Source: Glaciecola blandensis (GTDB taxonomy: Bacteria; Pseudomonadota; Gammaproteobacteria; Enterobacterales; Alteromonadaceae). Taken from it: a stretch of 64,000 nt of DNA. The notes under the pieces were generated by a model, which was not told the DNA's origin, did not search any database, and saw nothing but the letters and a program-made list of their open reading frames with translations. Positions 9,945-18,127 of this stretch are shown here, piece after piece (within the stretch, counting starts at the first letter, position 1; each line of letters starts with the position of its first letter). The position numbers and the translations under genes were made by a program. The stretch is from the NCBI RefSeq assembly GCF_031846165.1, contig NZ_JAVRIE010000004.1, positions 186,001 through 250,000 of the forward strand, read 5' to 3'.

Positions 9945-10160
9945 TTAATACAACTTGATACGACGTGCGTTTTCGCGAGCTAACTTCTTCATGTGACGCT
10001 TTTTAGCAGCAGCTTTCTTGCGCTTGCGTTCCCAAGTTGGCTTTTCAAAAAATTCGCGACGGCGAACTTCAGATAGTACACCCGCTTTTTCACATGAGCG
10101 TTTGAAGCGTCTAAGCGCGATATCAAACGGTTCGTTATCTCTTACTTTCACGATTGGCAT
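9945..10160 (-). CDS. rpsU: 30S ribosomal protein bS21
   Basis: 71-aa basic ribosomal protein, same length as E. coli S21. The N-terminus MPIVKVRDNEPFDIALRRFK and the Lys/Arg-rich tail ending ARENARRIKLY are family-typical. AGGTGA lies 9 nt before the ATG. It is the first gene of the rpsU-yqeY-dnaG-rpoD series and is driven by a recognisable sigma-70 promoter, divergent from tsaD. Confidence 0.98.
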   Translation of the reverse strand: MPIVKVRDNEPFDIALRRFKRSCEKAGVLSEVRRREFFEKPTWERKRKKAAAKKRHMKKLARENARRIKLY

Positions 10161-10231
10161 TAATTCATCACCTTAAGATGTTATATCTACCAGGTATGTA
10201 TTTTGTACCCGGGCTTAAAAAATGGTGCGGA

Positions 10232-10260
10232 ATACTAAAACTTTTACACAGACTTGTAAA
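10232..10260 (-). promoter_or_regulatory. Sigma-70 promoter of the rpsU operon
   Basis: Read on the minus strand: TTTACA (10255-10260), a 17-nt spacer, TAGTAT (10232-10237). The 5' untranslated region to the rpsU start is about 65 nt. The remainder of the 10161-10432 divergent gap shows nothing else I can name. Confidence 0.6.
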
Positions 10261-10432
10261 GCGATTTAGCGCAAAAATATTTACTTTTGTTGGTTTTCCG
10301 CGTGCGGTGCGCAGTATATACTAGCCCACCAGCGAATGCACCGAGATCTGGTGTGTTTTTAATACTTTTTTCTGGTCCTTCACGTAACTTACTGAAAGCC
10401 CTAATAAGTTGACATAATAACTGAGCAAATAC

Positions 10433-11446
10433 ATGAAAATTCTTGGCATCGAAACATCTTGTGATGAAACCGGCATAGCGATTTACGACACTGATTCAGG
10501 GCTGTTGGCGCACGAGCTATACAGCCAAGTTAAGTTACATGCTGACTACGGTGGTGTTGTGCCTGAGTTGGCATCAAGAGATCATGTTCGCAAAATAGTG
10601 CCGCTAATTAAACGAACCTTACAGAATGCGCAGTTGAGTTCAGATGATATTGATGGCGTGGCTTTTACTCGGGGACCAGGTTTAGTTGGTGCACTGTTGG
10701 TTGGCTCTTCTGTCGGCCGCAGTTTGGCTTATGCTTGGGATGTTCCTGCGGTCGGTGTACATCATATGGAAGGACACTTACTCGCCCCTATGCTGGATGA
10801 CAATCCACCTGAATTTCCTTTTATTGCCTTATTAGTGTCAGGTGGTCACAGTATGATTGTTGACGTTCAGGGTATTGGCAGTTACGAGGTGCTGGGCGAA
10901 TCGTTAGATGATGCGGCAGGTGAAGCATTTGATAAAACTGCAAAATTACTTGGGCTGGATTATCCAGGTGGTCCCTTGCTTGCGAAACTTGCCGAAAAGG
11001 GCGAGCCAGGTCACTACAAATTTCCACGTCCTATGACAGACCGCCCCGGGCTGGATATGAGCTTCAGTGGTTTGAAAACCTTTGCCGCAAATACGATCCG
11101 TGCTTGCGACGGTTCTGAGCAAGCAAAGGCTAATATTGCTTATGCTTTCCAAGAGGCTGTTGTAGATACACTGTTAATTAAGTGTCAGCGGGCGCTGAAG
11201 CAAACCAATCAGAAACGATTAGTCATTGCAGGTGGAGTCAGTGCCAATAAACAGTTGCGTGCGTCTTTGCAAGATTTGAGTAAGAGAAAAGGGATAGAGG
11301 TTTTTTATCCCGCCTTTGAATATTGCACAGACAATGGTGCGATGATCGCCTACGCTGGCGCAAAGAGACTGCAAGCCGGCGAATCAATAGACCTCAACAC
11401 TAAAGCCATGCCGCGATGGCCACTTGATACCCTGTCAGCGATATAA
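10433..11446 (+). CDS. tsaD: tRNA N6-threonylcarbamoyladenosine synthase subunit TsaD
   Basis: Transfers the threonylcarbamoyl group to A37 of ANN-decoding tRNAs with TsaB/TsaE. The 337-aa product equals the E. coli length. Visible motifs: MKILGIETSCDETGIAIYD, metal ligands H111 and H115 in HHMEGH, the VSGGHS loop, AGGVSANKQLR and CTDNGAMIAYAG. It is divergent from rpsU, the usual gammaproteobacterial arrangement. Confidence 0.98.
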   Translation: MKILGIETSCDETGIAIYDTDSGLLAHELYSQVKLHADYGGVVPELASRDHVRKIVPLIKRTLQNAQLSSDDIDGVAFTRGPGLVGALLVGSSVGRSLAYAWDVPAVGVHHMEGHLLAPMLDDNPPEFPFIALLVSGGHSMIVDVQGIGSYEVLGESLDDAAGEAFDKTAKLLGLDYPGGPLLAKLAEKGEPGHYKFPRPMTDRPGLDMSFSGLKTFAANTIRACDGSEQAKANIAYAFQEAVVDTLLIKCQRALKQTNQKRLVIAGGVSANKQLRASLQDLSKRKGIEVFYPAFEYCTDNGAMIAYAGAKRLQAGESIDLNTKAMPRWPLDTLSAI

Positions 11447-11464
11447 ACGGCCTGTTAGCAAACT

Positions 11465-12067
11465 TTATTCGTTAACTTTGCCTTTCTTCCATACTTTACT
11501 TTCTTGTCCTTTCAGCAAGCGCCGGATATTGGCGCGATGCTGAAACAGGATCAGCATAGAAAGCATTAACACTGGGTAGGTGTACTCTGGTTTGAAATAA
11601 AAAGTATAAATTGGTGCAAGGCTTACGGTCACTATCGCGGCTAAAGAAGAGTATCCGCTAATCAATACCACCAATAACCAGGTGCCGAATAACCAAGCCG
11701 CTAATGAATACCCCATAGATAATAAACATCCAAGCGCAGTCGCCACACCTTTTCCACCTTTGAATTTAAAATAGATTGGGTACATGTGTCCCAAGCACGC
11801 TGCTATTGCGACTAAACCTAAACCAATTTCGTTTATTCCCAATAAATATGCAGAGTAGACACTAAGGGTTCCTTTTAACACATCAAAGACGAGTACCAGA
11901 ACGGCGGCGAATGGCCCGGCGATACGAAGAATATTTGTTGCGCCAGGGTTTCCTGAGCCTTGCGTTCTAGGGTCACCCTTGCCGAATAAATAACTGATTA
12001 AAATAGCGCTTGAAATGGACCCTAAAAGATAGGCAGCAAAAATCATCATCAGAATGAATGAAATCAT
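11465..12067 (-). CDS. plsY: Glycerol-3-phosphate acyltransferase PlsY
   Basis: Membrane acyltransferase using acyl-phosphate to make lysophosphatidic acid. The start at 12067 (MISFILMMIFAAYLLGSISS) is preferred over 12088 because GGGAGC lies 8 nt upstream. It has several TM helices and the conserved cytoplasmic loops GSGNPGATN and GGKGVAT. The product is 200 aa, normal for the family. It converges with tsaD and diverges from folB. Confidence 0.96.
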   Translation of the reverse strand: MISFILMMIFAAYLLGSISSAILISYLFGKGDPRTQGSGNPGATNILRIAGPFAAVLVLVFDVLKGTLSVYSAYLLGINEIGLGLVAIAACLGHMYPIYFKFKGGKGVATALGCLLSMGYSLAAWLFGTWLLVVLISGYSSLAAIVTVSLAPIYTFYFKPEYTYPVLMLSMLILFQHRANIRRLLKGQESKVWKKGKVNE

Positions 12068-12150
12068 ATACTTGCTCCCTGTGTTCACGTTACACTTAGC
12101 ACTAGATTACTAGAAGGTAGCCAAAATCGCTAGACGATTACATTATTCCA

Positions 12151-12504
12151 ATGGATTTAGTTAAAATACAGGGCCTGACAGTTCAGGCATTAATTGGCGT
12201 GTTCGACTTCGAACGCCATGAAAAACAAAGGCTTATACTCGACCTCGATATGCATACTTGTTTGCAAAAAGCGGCCAGTTCAGACAATGTTGAAGACACG
12301 ATTGATTACGGTAAAGTAGCGCAACGGTTAACTGAAATTGCAGCCTCATCGTCGTACTATTTGCTTGAAGCTTTAGCGAAAGAAATGATTGATACTATCT
12401 TCGCCGAGTTTGGTCCAGACAAGATGACGTTGACTGTTAACAAGCCAGACATATTGAAAGAAGCAAATAATGTCGCTATCAGCATGACTCGTGAGCGTAA
12501 TTAG
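12151..12504 (+). CDS. folB: Dihydroneopterin aldolase FolB
   Basis: Folate synthesis: cleaves or epimerises dihydroneopterin. The 117-aa product begins MDLVKIQGLTVQALIGVFDFERHEKQ cut to family pattern (GLTVQALIGVF) and has IDYGKVAQR plus the C-terminal VNKPDILKEANNVAI. Its stop codon overlaps the GTG start of folK by one base, so the two are translationally coupled. Confidence 0.95.
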   Translation: MDLVKIQGLTVQALIGVFDFERHEKQRLILDLDMHTCLQKAASSDNVEDTIDYGKVAQRLTEIAASSSYYLLEALAKEMIDTIFAEFGPDKMTLTVNKPDILKEANNVAISMTRERN

Positions 12505-13007
12505 TGTCTCATTTTATCCTCATTAGTGTTGGTTCTAATATTGATAAAGACAAGCATACTTCAGCTGGGTTAAGCGCTCTAAATGAGGCATTTTCACAGG
12601 TTCAATTATCGCCAGTCTATGAAAGTGAATCAGTTGGTTTTGATGGCGACACCTTTTACAATCTTGTGGTTTCAGCATATACCGATCAGAGCATAGAGAA
12701 CGTCTGCGCTACCTTAAAACAAATTGAAGACGATAATGGTCGCGTGCGAGGTTCAGCAAAGTTCGCCTCGCGCACTCTAGACTTAGACTTGCTTACCTAT
12801 GATGATGTGATCACATCTGACCCCATAGAACTCCCTCGCGGTGAAGTGTTATATAACGCCTTTGTCTTGCGTCCTTTGGCAGACTTAGTACCGACCTACA
12901 AACATCCCGTGGTAAACACATCTTATGCAGCACTTTGGCAAGCATACGATAAAAGTAAACAAAAGCTCTGGCTTGCAGACTACACATGGAGCAAAGTGAC
13001 AAAATGA
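12504..13007 (+). CDS. folK: 2-amino-4-hydroxy-6-hydroxymethyldihydropteridine pyrophosphokinase FolK
   Basis: Next step of folate synthesis after FolB. A GTG start at 12504 overlaps the folB stop. The 167-aa product has the N-terminal SVGSNIDKDKH loop, SPVYESESVGF, and the signature RTLDLDLLTYDD with the metal-binding aspartates. Its stop overlaps the uppP start as ATGA, so folB-folK-uppP form one translationally coupled unit. Confidence 0.95.
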   Translation: MSHFILISVGSNIDKDKHTSAGLSALNEAFSQVQLSPVYESESVGFDGDTFYNLVVSAYTDQSIENVCATLKQIEDDNGRVRGSAKFASRTLDLDLLTYDDVITSDPIELPRGEVLYNAFVLRPLADLVPTYKHPVVNTSYAALWQAYDKSKQKLWLADYTWSKVTK

Positions 13008-13804
13008 CTTGGTTTGAAATTATCATATTAGCGATTATTCAGGGACTAACTGAATTCCTTCCTATTTCTAGTTCGGCACATTTAATCTTACCCGCTGAGG
13101 TCCTTGGTTGGCAGAATCAAGGATTAGCCTTTGATGTAGCAGTGCATGTGGGAAGTCTGCTGGCGGTGATGATCTACTTCCGTAAAGACATTTATCGTTT
13201 GGCGGTAGCATGGTTTTCACACGGCTTGAGCAAAGATCAAACCACCGATAGCCGTCTAGCTTGGTGGATTATTATTGGTACCATTCCTGGTGTTATTTTT
13301 GGTTATTTGATGAAGGATTGGATTGCCTTAAACGCAAGGACGGCGTTAGTTATTGCCATTACTACCATCGTGTTTGGTTTGTTGTTGTGGTACGCAGATT
13401 TCAAAGCGAAACAAGTCAAAACAATAGAAAAAATTGGACTAAAAGAAACCTTGTTTATCGGTTGCGCTCAAGCTATCGCAGTCATCCCAGGTACCTCGCG
13501 TAGCGGTATTACAATGACGGCTGGCCTGATGATGGGCCTCGACCGTGAAAGCACAGCGCGCTTCTCATTTTTACTATCAATACCGATTATTTTGGGAGCT
13601 GGCTTGCTTTCTGTCTTGGATTTTTTAGAAAATGTCGCTAAAGTCAGTTGGCAAGAACTTTTATACGGTGCCGCCTTCTCCTTTGTTGCCGCCTATTTGT
13701 GCATATTCTTGTTTTTAAGCTGGATTTCGAAAATTGGTATGTTGCCTTTCGTTATCTACCGTTTGGTATTAGGTTTAGTATTGTTATATATAGTTTTAGG
13801 GTAA
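13004..13804 (+). CDS. uppP: Undecaprenyl-diphosphate phosphatase UppP (BacA)
   Basis: Integral membrane phosphatase recycling the C55 lipid carrier for peptidoglycan and other envelope polymers. The ATG at 13004 overlaps the folK stop (ATGA) and gives MTWFEIIILAIIQGLTEF; the frame extends to 12986 but that start is less likely. Motifs EFLPISSSAHLIL and IPGTSRSGITM are the catalytic signatures. About eight TM helices, 266 aa, usual size. Confidence 0.96.
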   Translation: MTWFEIIILAIIQGLTEFLPISSSAHLILPAEVLGWQNQGLAFDVAVHVGSLLAVMIYFRKDIYRLAVAWFSHGLSKDQTTDSRLAWWIIIGTIPGVIFGYLMKDWIALNARTALVIAITTIVFGLLLWYADFKAKQVKTIEKIGLKETLFIGCAQAIAVIPGTSRSGITMTAGLMMGLDRESTARFSFLLSIPIILGAGLLSVLDFLENVAKVSWQELLYGAAFSFVAAYLCIFLFLSWISKIGMLPFVIYRLVLGLVLLYIVLG

Positions 13805-13850
13805 TTTATATACCCAAATTAGGCCGTAGATTCATATAAGGACTGCTACT

Positions 13851-14213
13851 ATGAGTGAAACCATATTTACAAAAATTATTAATAAGGAAATTCCGGCCGA
13901 TATCTTATTTGAAGATGAACGCGTATTAGCATTCAAAGATATCAGCCCACAAGCGCCTATTCATTTTTTGGTTATTCCGAAAAAGGCAATTGCGACAACG
14001 AATGATATTACAGCAGAGGATGAAGCCTTAGTTGGTTATATGCATAGAGTTGCCGCGCAGATCGCTGCTGATTTAGGAGCAGCAGAACAAGGTTTTAGAA
14101 CAGTGATGAATTGTAACGAGCATGGTGGTCAAACTGTCTATCATATTCATTTACATGTGCTGGCTGGAAAAGCCTTAGGCTGGCCGCCTTATCAAGAGAG
14201 GTTAAAAGCGTAA
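13851..14213 (+). CDS. HIT family nucleotide-binding protein (HinT-like)
   Basis: Histidine-triad hydrolase of purine nucleoside phosphoramidates. The 120-aa product starts MSETIFTKIINKEIPADI and carries the triad YHIHLHVLAGK near the C-terminus, with the NEHGGQTVYH strand before it. These fit HinT closely. It stands alone, about 45 nt after uppP. Confidence 0.93.
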   Translation: MSETIFTKIINKEIPADILFEDERVLAFKDISPQAPIHFLVIPKKAIATTNDITAEDEALVGYMHRVAAQIAADLGAAEQGFRTVMNCNEHGGQTVYHIHLHVLAGKALGWPPYQERLKA

Positions 14214-14360
14214 AGGATTCGCTTGGTTTATATGATTTGAGGTATGAAACGCGAAAGATACCGGTTTTGAAGTGTTGGTCATTGTGTAACAACTAACACC
14301 AATAATAACAGCGACGGCTTAGCCAGAGCTGAATGAAAATAAAATTAAGGCTTTACTTAC

Positions 14361-15194
14361 ATGTCTACTCAAAACGCACTATTGACCATTTTGGTTGAAA
14401 AAATAAATAACGATACACTTGTACTCCCGACATTACCTGCCATTGCACTAAAAGTCAGGAAGTCAGCAGATGACCCTAATATTAACCTTAATGGTATGGC
14501 TGACGTAGTAGGCCAAGACCCGTCACTCAGTGCCCGAATGATTAAGATTTCAAATAGTGCATACCTTGGGCGCACCGTCAAAGTCACTTCAACAACGCAA
14601 GCGGTGACTCGTATCGGCTTGAATCAAGTGAAAAACATCGCCACGGCTTTGGCAATGGAACAACTGTTTGTTTCTAAAAATGAAATCGTGAAAAAGTATA
14701 TGGCGAGAATGTGGACTGACACTATCGAAATAGTTGCCAATGCCATGGCTGCCGCACAAACTTACCAAGCAAAAACAGGCAAGAAAAACTTAAGCCTAGA
14801 TACAATTACCCTGTCGGCTTTAGTCGCCAACATTGGTGCACTCCCTGTATTAACTGAAGCTGAAAGACACGATAGTGTGTTTGCCAACCCTACCTTCTTA
14901 GATGTTGCGATTGAAAAGCTTTCGGGCAGAATCGGCGGAAGTATTATGCGTGAATGGCAATTTAACGATGTGTTTATTCAGTGTGCTGAACACTGGCGCA
15001 ACTTAGAGTATTCTGAACCAGGTGTAAGCTATATCGATTTTGTTCGTATTGGTGCAGCATTGGCTAATCAAGCGGACAATGGTGACGAGATCCTAACTCA
15101 AGCGATGGAAAAAGGTATTTTCAATGATATCGAAGAGTATCAAACACCAGAATTTGGGGAAATGCGAGATAACGCTAAATCTATCTTCGCTTAA
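14361..15194 (+). CDS. HDOD domain signalling protein
   Basis: 277-aa soluble protein with a single HDOD domain (residues about 15-215), a phosphohydrolase-like fold without the HD metal site. Seen: LPTLPAIALKVRKSADDPNIN, VVGQDPSLSARMIKISNSAYLG and TRIGLNQVKNIATALAM. HDOD proteins usually act in regulation of motility, c-di-GMP or nucleotide signalling; the role here is unknown. Two hairpin terminators follow. A second HDOD protein lies at 50990-52147. Confidence 0.9.
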   Translation: MSTQNALLTILVEKINNDTLVLPTLPAIALKVRKSADDPNINLNGMADVVGQDPSLSARMIKISNSAYLGRTVKVTSTTQAVTRIGLNQVKNIATALAMEQLFVSKNEIVKKYMARMWTDTIEIVANAMAAAQTYQAKTGKKNLSLDTITLSALVANIGALPVLTEAERHDSVFANPTFLDVAIEKLSGRIGGSIMREWQFNDVFIQCAEHWRNLEYSEPGVSYIDFVRIGAALANQADNGDEILTQAMEKGIFNDIEEYQTPEFGEMRDNAKSIFA

Positions 15195-15208
15195 AAGTAG
15201 TTAAGGCT

Positions 15209-15231
15209 AACGGCGGCTGATCCGCCGTTTT
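15209..15231 (+). terminator. Rho-independent terminator after HDOD gene
   Basis: AACGGCGG / CCGCCGTT stem with CTGAT loop followed by TT, 15 nt after the stop codon. Confidence 0.7.
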
Positions 15232-15258
15232 GCAATCTGCGGTACACAGGTCTACTAT

Positions 15259-15284
15259 AAAACTCAGCATTTGCTGAGTTTTTT
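15259..15284 (+). terminator. Second rho-independent terminator
   Basis: AAAACTCAGC, ATTT loop, GCTGAGTT followed by a T run. With the preceding hairpin this makes a tandem terminator for the HDOD gene; the A run also allows function on the minus strand. Confidence 0.8.
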
Positions 15285-15360
15285 ATGCGCTACGATCGGA
15301 GCCTTGAGTATTGCCTTCTAGCGTGAACCAATCGCCTTTGGCGCGATAAGGAATAAAACC

Positions 15361-15762
15361 ATGCCCTTAGAGTTAATTCATAGTGTAGAAAATGAAACCC
15401 GTAAAAATGATGCTCTTGCCTTACTCCCGTTAATGGAAAAGTGGACGGGTTATGCGAGTTACAAGATGGGATCCATGATTGGCTTTGGACAATATCATTA
15501 TCAATATGATAGTGGTCGAGAAGGCGATTTCTTTGTAACAGGCTTTTCACCGCGCAAACAAAACTTAGCGATTTATATTATGCCAGGCTTAGCCAAGTAT
15601 CCTGAGCTTCTCAACAAACTCGGCAAGCATAAACTTGGAAAATCTTGTTTGTATGTGAATAAGTTGGCAGATATTGATTTGTCTATACTGGAAAGGTTAG
15701 TTGTAGCTTCAGTAGAAGATATGCAAGAAAAGTATACTTGTATTGATATAGGTAGACTGTAA
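15361..15762 (+). CDS. DUF1801 family protein, short N-terminus
   Basis: 133-aa protein matching DUF1801 by the motifs IGFGQYHYQYDSGREGDFF, GFSPRKQNLAIYIMPG and KLGKSCLYVNKLADID; function unknown. The frame upstream of the ATG stays open back to a stop near 15319 and reads RNKT just before the methionine. Family members usually start about here and have several more residues before the helix corresponding to LELIHSVEN. A small in-frame deletion or start loss is possible. A GC-rich stem-loop follows the gene. Confidence 0.8.
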   Translation: MPLELIHSVENETRKNDALALLPLMEKWTGYASYKMGSMIGFGQYHYQYDSGREGDFFVTGFSPRKQNLAIYIMPGLAKYPELLNKLGKHKLGKSCLYVNKLADIDLSILERLVVASVEDMQEKYTCIDIGRL

Positions 15763-15771
15763 AAATTCTGG

Positions 15772-15805
15772 TTGGCAGGCTCACCGACATTGATGTGCCT
15801 GCCAA
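15772..15805. terminator. Stem-loop between convergent genes
   Basis: TTGGCAGGC at 15772-15780 pairs perfectly with GCCTGCCAA at 15797-15805. There is no good T run, so termination is possible rather than certain. It lies between the 3' ends of the DUF1801 gene (plus) and the secreted protein gene (minus). Confidence 0.45.
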
Positions 15806-15881
15806 TTCAGGATTTGCTGGGAACTATCCTGTTCCGTTAACTGCTCACGAACTCAAATTGAGATGCGAGTGACTTGCTGTT

Positions 15882-16340
15882 TTATAATGCGACTGTTTTG
15901 CCTGAGAACTTTTTGGCAAACGATTTAATATCTAAGTCATTACAGATGATGTTGCGGTCCTTCATACCGTGCTTTTCAAAAGCAGCATCAACACCCATCA
16001 TAACGGCATCTAAACATACTTGAGACTCAACTCTTTCATCAGTAACAAATCTTACTTTTGCCGGGCTAGTCTCTGTTTCTGTTTTCTGGTCTTTATAAAA
16101 AGTTCTTGCTGTACGAATAAGTGACTTGCCGTTACAGCTAAGAGTCTCTGTAAAACGAACAAAGTTTTCTTCGCTGTTTCGTACAAGATCGTGAGCTGCT
16201 TTTAAGCCTTCAGTTGCTGCAGTGTAACAAACCTTTGTTTCAAAACTTGTGTCTGCAGGACGAAGTTGCACGTTGGTCGCAGAAACGTTTGAAGTAAAAG
16301 CGATAGTTGCTAGTGCAAGTGTAGTAATAAGTGTTTTCAT
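15882..16340 (-). CDS. Secreted two-repeat protein (DUF3718-like)
   Basis: 152-aa exported protein with a clean signal peptide (MKTLITTLALATIAFTSNVSA). The mature part holds two similar halves. The first has FETKVCYTAATEGLKAAHD and then LSCNGKSLIRTARTF. The second has ESQVCLDAVMMGVDAAFEK and then IICNDLDIKSFAKKF. Each half has one VC and one CN, so four cysteines that could form disulphides. The pattern resembles the small DUF3718 family, here duplicated; that match is from memory. Function unknown. Its upstream region carries three copies of a dyad, suggesting tight regulation. Confidence 0.75.
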   Translation of the reverse strand: MKTLITTLALATIAFTSNVSATNVQLRPADTSFETKVCYTAATEGLKAAHDLVRNSEENFVRFTETLSCNGKSLIRTARTFYKDQKTETETSPAKVRFVTDERVESQVCLDAVMMGVDAAFEKHGMKDRNIICNDLDIKSFAKKFSGKTVAL

Positions 16341-16424
16341 TTTGTGTATCCCAGTTTTTAAAAATAAAGATGTTTGGTTCGGGATTCATAATACGTAAAT
16401 TTATTCCTAGATCTAGCTTCTTAT

Positions 16425-16670
16425 GTAATTAAATTACAAAAATACAAGATTATTTCAAATTTAAACATTAATAATGTAATTAAATTACTGTTTGTTTACT
16501 TGGTTTGAGTTTGTTTTAACTTAGTTTAACAACTTTTACAATTTGAGTAACAAGCTTGTATATATATTATCTATCACTATTTTGGCGCATTTTAGCGTAA
16601 GTTACGCTTCAATTTGGTGCACTAAATTAGAATAAGGTGTGCTGTCATATTAATGTAATAAAATTACATT
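16425..16670. promoter_or_regulatory. Three operator-like dyads TGTAAT-n3-ATTACA
   Basis: Copies at 16425-16437 (GTAATTAAATTAC), 16476-16488 (identical 13-mer) and 16652-16670 (AATGTAAT-AAA-ATTACATT). The first two are 51 bp apart, close to five helical turns. They lie in the 461-nt gap upstream of the secreted-protein gene on the minus strand; the nearest dyad is about 85 nt before its start codon. This looks like a binding site for a dimeric repressor or activator. The gap has no gene, but also a hairpin at 16750-16772 (GGCCTGAGT / ACTCAGGCC) just after rdgC. Confidence 0.5.
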
Positions 16671-16801
16671 TTTGAGGCTGAGACTATTTTATCTACTGTT
16701 AGTTGCTAAAAATAGGTAGTTTGATATTGGCTGGAGAGTGGAGGAGTCAGGCCTGAGTTAGTCACTCAGGCCGAGTAGTGTTAATTTGTAAAGCCTAGCC
16801 T

Positions 16802-17698
16802 TTATTCAGACTCGACCTCAAAGATATTGCGTAAGGCTTTTGAAAACTCAACGACCTCTGCAGACATTAATGTGAAGTCTGCATCAAGCTTAGCATTGAT
16901 TTCATCTTTGGGAATGTCTTCATTCTGCTCTTTGACTACGTCAGTAAACTTCAATCGCTTTATTGATAGGTCTTCGCCTATTATGCAAGTCAGTCTGTCC
17001 TGCCAAGCGACGGCAAGTTTTTGCACTAACATGCCCGATTGTAAGTGAGCTAACATTTCTTCAGCATCAAGATCTTGTGACTTGCAACGAATGATCGCGC
17101 CATCTTCAGAAGGAGATTTAAACTCTGCTTCATCCAATAGTTCAATGTCGTTAGGCGCATCTTGCATGACCCAAGCTGTGAGAACGTCTTGTTTGCTTGT
17201 TTTGGCGAAAGGAACAACAGGTAAAGAGCCAATACATTTTCTAACGCAAGCGAGGAAGGCTTCTGCTGCACCATCAGAACTAGCATCAACAACTACTAAG
17301 TTATTTTCTACCGAAATAAAACCATGGGTTGTGCTGTTCTTGGTGAAAGCTTGGGGAAGTAAACGGTGTACGATTTCTTGTTTCAAATCGGTTTGCTGTT
17401 TTTTGGGTACCGGCGAGCCTGTTTCGGCTTCGATTTGCGCTACTTTCTCAGCAAGCTCATTGTTAACAACAGAGGCAGGAAGAATACGCTCTTGTTTTTT
17501 TAATACCAACCAGTAACGATTATCTGTTTTGTGAAACAAAAGATCGCTATTCCTAAACGGTGAGGTCCAACCCATTGTTGCCAAGTCTTGAGAACCGCAT
17601 GGCCTAAAAGACATGCTTTCAAGTTGCGTTTGCAACTGCTCTTCGGTCAATTCAATACTGTTGGTAAGTTGATAAAGTTTTAAGTTTTTGAACCACAT
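16802..17698 (-). CDS. rdgC: Recombination-associated protein RdgC
   Basis: Nucleoid-associated ring-forming DNA-binding protein that modulates RecA. The start at 17698 gives MWFKNLKLYQLTNSIELTEE, the family N-terminus; the frame to 17800 adds 34 residues unlike the family and is rejected. The product is 298 aa (E. coli 303). GWTSPF and the C-terminal ALRNIFEVESE region fit. The gene is followed by a GC-rich hairpin, and a GGACACACC repeat lies upstream. Confidence 0.95.
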   Translation of the reverse strand: MWFKNLKLYQLTNSIELTEEQLQTQLESMSFRPCGSQDLATMGWTSPFRNSDLLFHKTDNRYWLVLKKQERILPASVVNNELAEKVAQIEAETGSPVPKKQQTDLKQEIVHRLLPQAFTKNSTTHGFISVENNLVVVDASSDGAAEAFLACVRKCIGSLPVVPFAKTSKQDVLTAWVMQDAPNDIELLDEAEFKSPSEDGAIIRCKSQDLDAEEMLAHLQSGMLVQKLAVAWQDRLTCIIGEDLSIKRLKFTDVVKEQNEDIPKDEINAKLDADFTLMSAEVVEFSKALRNIFEVESE

Positions 17699-17789
17699 GT
17701 TAGCTGTATGCATCCCATTAAAAAAAAGTGCGCGAACCATACCAATCCGTGACCAAATAATCAAAGCTCTTTGTCGTAAAATCCCGAAA

Positions 17790-17948
17790 ATTGGACACAC
17801 CTATTTGCAACATCGGGTCGCTCGTTTATACAAATTGGACACACCTATTTCCCTAACTACTTTGGCCCACTAAAGAATTTGTAAAATACTACGAAATACG
17901 AAGCATCAATTAAGTCGAATGATTAGCGAAATAGGTGTGTCCGATTTG
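17790..17948. repeat. GGACACACC inverted intergenic repeat, copy B
   Basis: Two left ends in the same direction (ATTGGACACACCTATTT at 17790-17806 and AATTGGACACACCTATTT at 17833-17850) and one inverted right end (AAATAGGTGTGTCCGATTT at 17929-17947). It fills much of the 429-nt gap between rdgC and phoB; downstream of it lies only the phoB promoter. Ends match copies A and C; the interior does not. Confidence 0.7.
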
Positions 17949-18061
17949 AGGGTGTCATAATTGGTTGTATTGGCGCAACTAAACGCTAATATGTGTATTA
18001 GGAATGGTTTTTATTTGCTGAAAAAGTGCTAAAAATGAAAAATTACCTTATTTTTTAGTCA

Positions 18062-18095
18062 GTTTAATAAAAATGTCACAGAACACTCTAATAAT
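18062..18095 (+). promoter_or_regulatory. Pho box and -10 before phoB
   Basis: GTTTAATAAAAATGTCAC at 18062-18079 matches the E. coli-type Pho box (CTGTCATAWAWCTGTCAY) in its second half and partly in its first. A -10-like AATAAT follows at 18090-18095 after exactly 10 nt, as in PhoB-activated promoters. This is the weakest of the four sites in the window and is supported by the shared spacing. It would give phoBR autoregulation. Confidence 0.55.
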
Positions 18096-18127
18096 GTCGG
18101 GCAATTAATATGACAAGAGTAAAACCC

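Noticed and set aside
10409..10414. TTGACA before tsaD as a -35 box
   Set aside because: A matching -10 would fall at or inside the start of tsaD, so it cannot drive that gene as annotated.
16642..16659. Pho-box-like CTGTCATATTAATGTAAT
   Set aside because: It matches about 15 of 18 positions but points away from the nearest gene start (rdgC's 3' end lies in that direction) and overlaps the TGTAAT dyad array. No -10 at the 10-nt spacing serves a gene.
17699..17800. N-terminal extension of rdgC
   Set aside because: The added 34 residues do not fit the family and would run into the GGACACACC repeat; the start at 17698 matches RdgC exactly.
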